From: an uncultured Collinsella sp.
GTDB lineage: Bacteria; Actinomycetota; Coriobacteriia; Coriobacteriales; Coriobacteriaceae
Assembly (NCBI GenBank): GCA_900757705.1
Contig: CAAEOW010000089.1
Coordinates: 1-7,100, forward strand
DNA length: 7,100 nucleotides
Direction: 5' to 3'
Shown here: positions 5,726 to 7,100 of the stretch, one piece after another
Layout of the letters: each line of letters starts with the position of its first letter
Position numbering within the stretch: the stretch's first letter is position 1
Program-made: the position numbers and the translations under genes
The notes under the pieces: generated by a model
What the model saw: only the letters and a program-made list of their open reading frames with translations
What the model was told of the DNA's origin: nothing
Database searches by the model: none

Positions 5726-6237
5726 GCGGGGCTCCCCTCAAAATAATGGTGGATGCCAACGTATGGGTTGATTCGTTTTGCGTCGACCATGCCGAGTCGC
5801 TTGCCGCGCGTGCGTTTATTGGGCAGGCGGCGGAGACGGGGGCGTTGCTGTTCTTTCCGGTGCATATCGCCAAGGACGTGCTGTACGTTGTCCAACACGA
5901 ACTGAAGCGTAGCGTTCTTGCCAGCGGGGGAGCGCTCGACGAGGCATCTGCCCGTGCAATTGGCGATGCGGCGTTGGCGTTTGTTCGGAACATGACCGAA
6001 AACGCCACGGTCGTGGGTGCAGATGCGTCGGACCTTTGGCTGGCCGGCAAATACTTAGTGCTTCATCACGATTACGAGGACAACTTGGTGCTCGCCGCGT
6101 GCAAGCGCGCGCAGGTCGATTACTTGGTGACCAACGATCGCAAACTGCTCGAACATGCCGATCTTGCAGCAAAGACACCTCGTCAAATGATGCCGATTCT
6201 TGCTTTGGCCGAATGCGGCGGCGCGGCTATCGGTTGA
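5722..6237 (+). CDS. PIN-domain protein, probable toxin (ribonuclease) of the TA pair
   Basis: I choose the GTG at 5722, which overlaps the antitoxin stop as GTGA and has AAAAGGGGA (5706-5714) eight bases upstream; this gives 171 residues. An upstream in-frame ATG at 5662 would overlap the antitoxin by over 60 bases, and an ATG at 5746 would begin exactly at the first strand. PIN domains are Mg/Mn-dependent ribonucleases with clustered acidic residues. Visible here are the first strand IMVDANVWVDSF with Asp11, the central HHDYEDNLVLAAC block (Asp117, Glu119, Asp120) and the typical terminal block VDYLVTNDRKLL with Asp139. Other conserved acids are less certain. It lies directly downstream of a RelB/DinJ-like antitoxin and is probably cotranscribed and coupled. 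RNA target and toxicity cannot be deduced. Confidence 0.85.
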   Translation: MSGAPLKIMVDANVWVDSFCVDHAESLAARAFIGQAAETGALLFFPVHIAKDVLYVVQHELKRSVLASGGALDEASARAIGDAALAFVRNMTENATVVGADASDLWLAGKYLVLHHDYEDNLVLAACKRAQVDYLVTNDRKLLEHADLAAKTPRQMMPILALAECGGAAIG

Positions 6238-6249
6238 CGCGAACGGTTT

Positions 6250-6286
6250 GCGGGCCTCTTGGACGACGATGCGCCAAGGGGCCCGC
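6250..6286. terminator. Hairpin between convergent genes, possible shared terminator
   Basis: Bases 6250-6262 and 6274-6286 form a 13-bp stem with one G-T wobble and an 11-base loop. It lies between the toxin stop (6237) and the minus-strand gene's stop (6296), where a bidirectional terminator is expected. Neither side has a proper T-run (GTCTGCTATTT on plus, AAACCG on minus), so intrinsic termination would be weak. It may instead protect RNA 3' ends. Confidence 0.5.
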
Positions 6287-6295
6287 GTCTGCTAT

Positions 6296-6730
6296 TTACA
6301 AAAGCTCGGCCTTGATGGCGGGACTTTCTGCGAGCTGCTCGGCTGCCTTTTCTTCGGAGCTGTCGAGCGCAGCTAAGCTGCGGTAGACCCACTCGTTGAC
6401 CTGGGTGTTCTTGACGCCTGCGGTCTGCATAAGGGCGCCTACCTCGCGGATTGCTGCGAGCAGATCGGCCTTGGGGCCCACGAACTCGACCGTGAGGTCG
6501 TGGTAGGCGGTCACTCCGCGGTTTTCGCTCACGTGGTCGATAAAGCCCTCGACGGTCTCAAGCTGCTGGGCGAGAGCCGCATCATCGTCAGCGTCCAGCG
6601 CGACGAGTGCGTTCGATACCGTGAGGGCGGGATGTCCGCAGGGGACAAAGCCCTTGATGACATCCATAGCTTCGGTAATGGTTGAGCCCAGGCCTACGAG
6701 GGCATTGACGAGTTGCTGCTTGGTATCCAT
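6296..6730 (-). CDS. Conserved-looking hypothetical protein, family not recognised
   Basis: A 144-residue protein on the minus strand with its ATG at 6728-6730 and TAA at 6296-6298. AAAGGA about seven bases upstream (complement of roughly 6739-6744) and a plausible promoter support it as real. The sequence is acidic, without signal peptide or membrane segment, and looks mainly helical. It shows an N-terminal MDTKQQLVNALVGLG helix, a CGHPA element at 31-35, an Asp/Ala-rich stretch (ALDADDDAALAQQ, 45-57), a possible strand-helix unit HDLTVEFVGPKADLLAAIREV (77-97) and a charged C-terminal helix. I recognise no enzymatic motif and do not assign a function. It stands alone, converging on the toxin gene and divergent from ssrA, so context gives no role. 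Confidence 0.75.
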   Translation of the reverse strand: MDTKQQLVNALVGLGSTITEAMDVIKGFVPCGHPALTVSNALVALDADDDAALAQQLETVEGFIDHVSENRGVTAYHDLTVEFVGPKADLLAAIREVGALMQTAGVKNTQVNEWVYRSLAALDSSEEKAAEQLAESPAIKAELL

Positions 6731-6764
6731 AACGGTCCTTTCGACGGGTCAATGTTGCTTGGCG

Positions 6765-6792
6765 AAAATATACGTGACGCGATCGGTAACAA
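6765..6792 (-). promoter_or_regulatory. Candidate promoter of the 144-aa hypothetical gene
   Basis: Read on the minus strand, TTGTTA (complement of 6787-6792) and TATTTT (complement of 6765-6770) are separated by 16 bp, each with four of six consensus matches. The -10 is about 35 bases upstream of the ATG, so the leader would be short. Confidence 0.45.
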
Positions 6793-6862
6793 AAGTGCGA
6801 AGTGCGGCGCACATTGGGGTCTTCACAGCTCGTGCATAGAACAGCTGTCCGCTTTCAGAACG

Positions 6863-6871
6863 TGGTAAGAT
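6863..6871 (+). promoter_or_regulatory. Possible extended -10 promoter for ssrA
   Basis: TGGTAAGAT fits an extended -10 (TGn followed by TAAGAT). No good -35 lies 17 bp upstream. It is about 97 bases before the mature tmRNA end, which would require 5' processing by RNase P, as is normal for tmRNA precursors. No better -10/-35 pair is visible nearer the RNA, so this is tentative. Confidence 0.3.
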
Positions 6872-6884
6872 AACACTCCGCAAG

Positions 6885-6946
6885 CGGGGCTCGCCCCGTA
6901 TGTTCTTTGAAAAGTCGACGGGTGTTGGGTGCCCGTGCCCAATACC
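6885..6946 (+). other. Two hairpins upstream of tmRNA
   Basis: CGGGGC-TC-GCCCCG (6885-6898) is a tight G/C dyad. GGTGTTGGG (6921-6929) pairs with CCCAATACC (6938-6946) through one G-T wobble around an 8-base loop. Neither has a following T-run. If transcription starts near 6878 they would form the 5' leader of pre-tmRNA; otherwise they may mark regulatory DNA. Confidence 0.4.
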
Positions 6947-6967
6947 ATCCAGACTTTCCCGACATTC

Positions 6968-7100
6968 GGGGGCGACTGGTTTCGACACGATAGCTCTGAG
7001 AGAGGAAGCAAGCCGAGGTCTCCTCGCCTCGTTAAACAGGGGTACCGTCAAATTGAATTGACAACAACTCTTCTTTTGAGCCTATGGCTCTCGCTGCTTA
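6968..7100 (+). ncRNA. ssrA: tmRNA (transfer-messenger RNA), 5' part, truncated by the window end
   Basis: tmRNA, with SmpB, rescues stalled ribosomes and adds a degradation tag. The 5' end GGGGGCGACTGGTTTCGACA (from 6968) is the conserved tRNA-like-domain start. GCCGAGG...CCTCGTTAAA matches the PK1 region: CGAGG (7014-7018) pairs with CCTCG (7027-7031), and CTCCT (7020-7024) can pair with AGGGG (7038-7042) to make the pseudoknot. The tag frame most likely resumes at GAC 7060-7062, with an A at the -4 position as in E. coli. It reads DNNSSFEPMALAA, ending in the protease-recognised LAA, with the stop beginning at 7099. The rest (other pseudoknots, T arm, CCA end) lies beyond the window. Identification is firm; the exact resume codon is inferred. 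Confidence 0.95.

Noticed and set aside
6749..7051. Minus-strand open frames opposite the tmRNA and its leader
   Set aside because: They are antisense to a clear tmRNA 5' end and show no domain or ribosome site.

Overview
The window comes from a fairly GC-rich bacterium. The closest match I recognise is the Actinomycetota class Coriobacteriia, probably Collinsella or a near relative. This rests on the style of the GatA/GatB proteins, the pairing of a DUF6110-like small protein with a P-type ATPase, and the general codon use. The assignment is inference, because no database search was possible.

Layout. (1) 1-2250: the 3' end of gatA, then complete gatB, overlapping by one base (TAATG). These encode two subunits of the Asp/Glu-tRNA amidotransferase. 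GatB carries an unusual insertion of about 65-70 residues. (2) 2251-2893: a 643-base intergenic region. It holds two rho-independent terminators, a C8G7 tract, a roughly 170-bp imperfect palindromic repeat, and then an AT-rich promoter overlapped by a dyad resembling DtxR/MntR-family operators. (3) 2894-5233: a two-gene operon of an 81-aa DUF6110-like membrane protein and a 691-aa heavy-metal-type P-type ATPase, closed by a terminator at 5255-5298. The ATPase has a degenerate N-terminal HMA-like domain without CxxC and a Ser-Cys-Ala membrane motif in place of Cys-Pro-Cys. (4) 5303-6237: a type II toxin-antitoxin module with its own strong promoter. A RelB/DinJ-like antitoxin is followed, with a GTGA overlap, by a PIN-domain toxin. 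Two identical TGCTAGCA palindromes exactly 22 bp apart flank the -10 element and look like the autoregulatory operator. (5) 6296-6730: an unrecognised 144-aa protein on the minus strand, convergent with the toxin. (6) 6968-7100: the 5' part of tmRNA (ssrA), including PK1 and the proteolysis tag reading frame, running off the window end.

Functionally the window combines translation fidelity and rescue (gatAB, ssrA), a metal-transport operon that is probably metal-regulated, and a toxin-antitoxin module. The parts most worth a second look are the metal operon with its operator and non-canonical transport motif, the RelB/DinJ-PIN pairing with its duplicated operator, the palindromic repeat, and the GatB insertion. 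I found no clear sign of a wholly undescribed multi-gene system.
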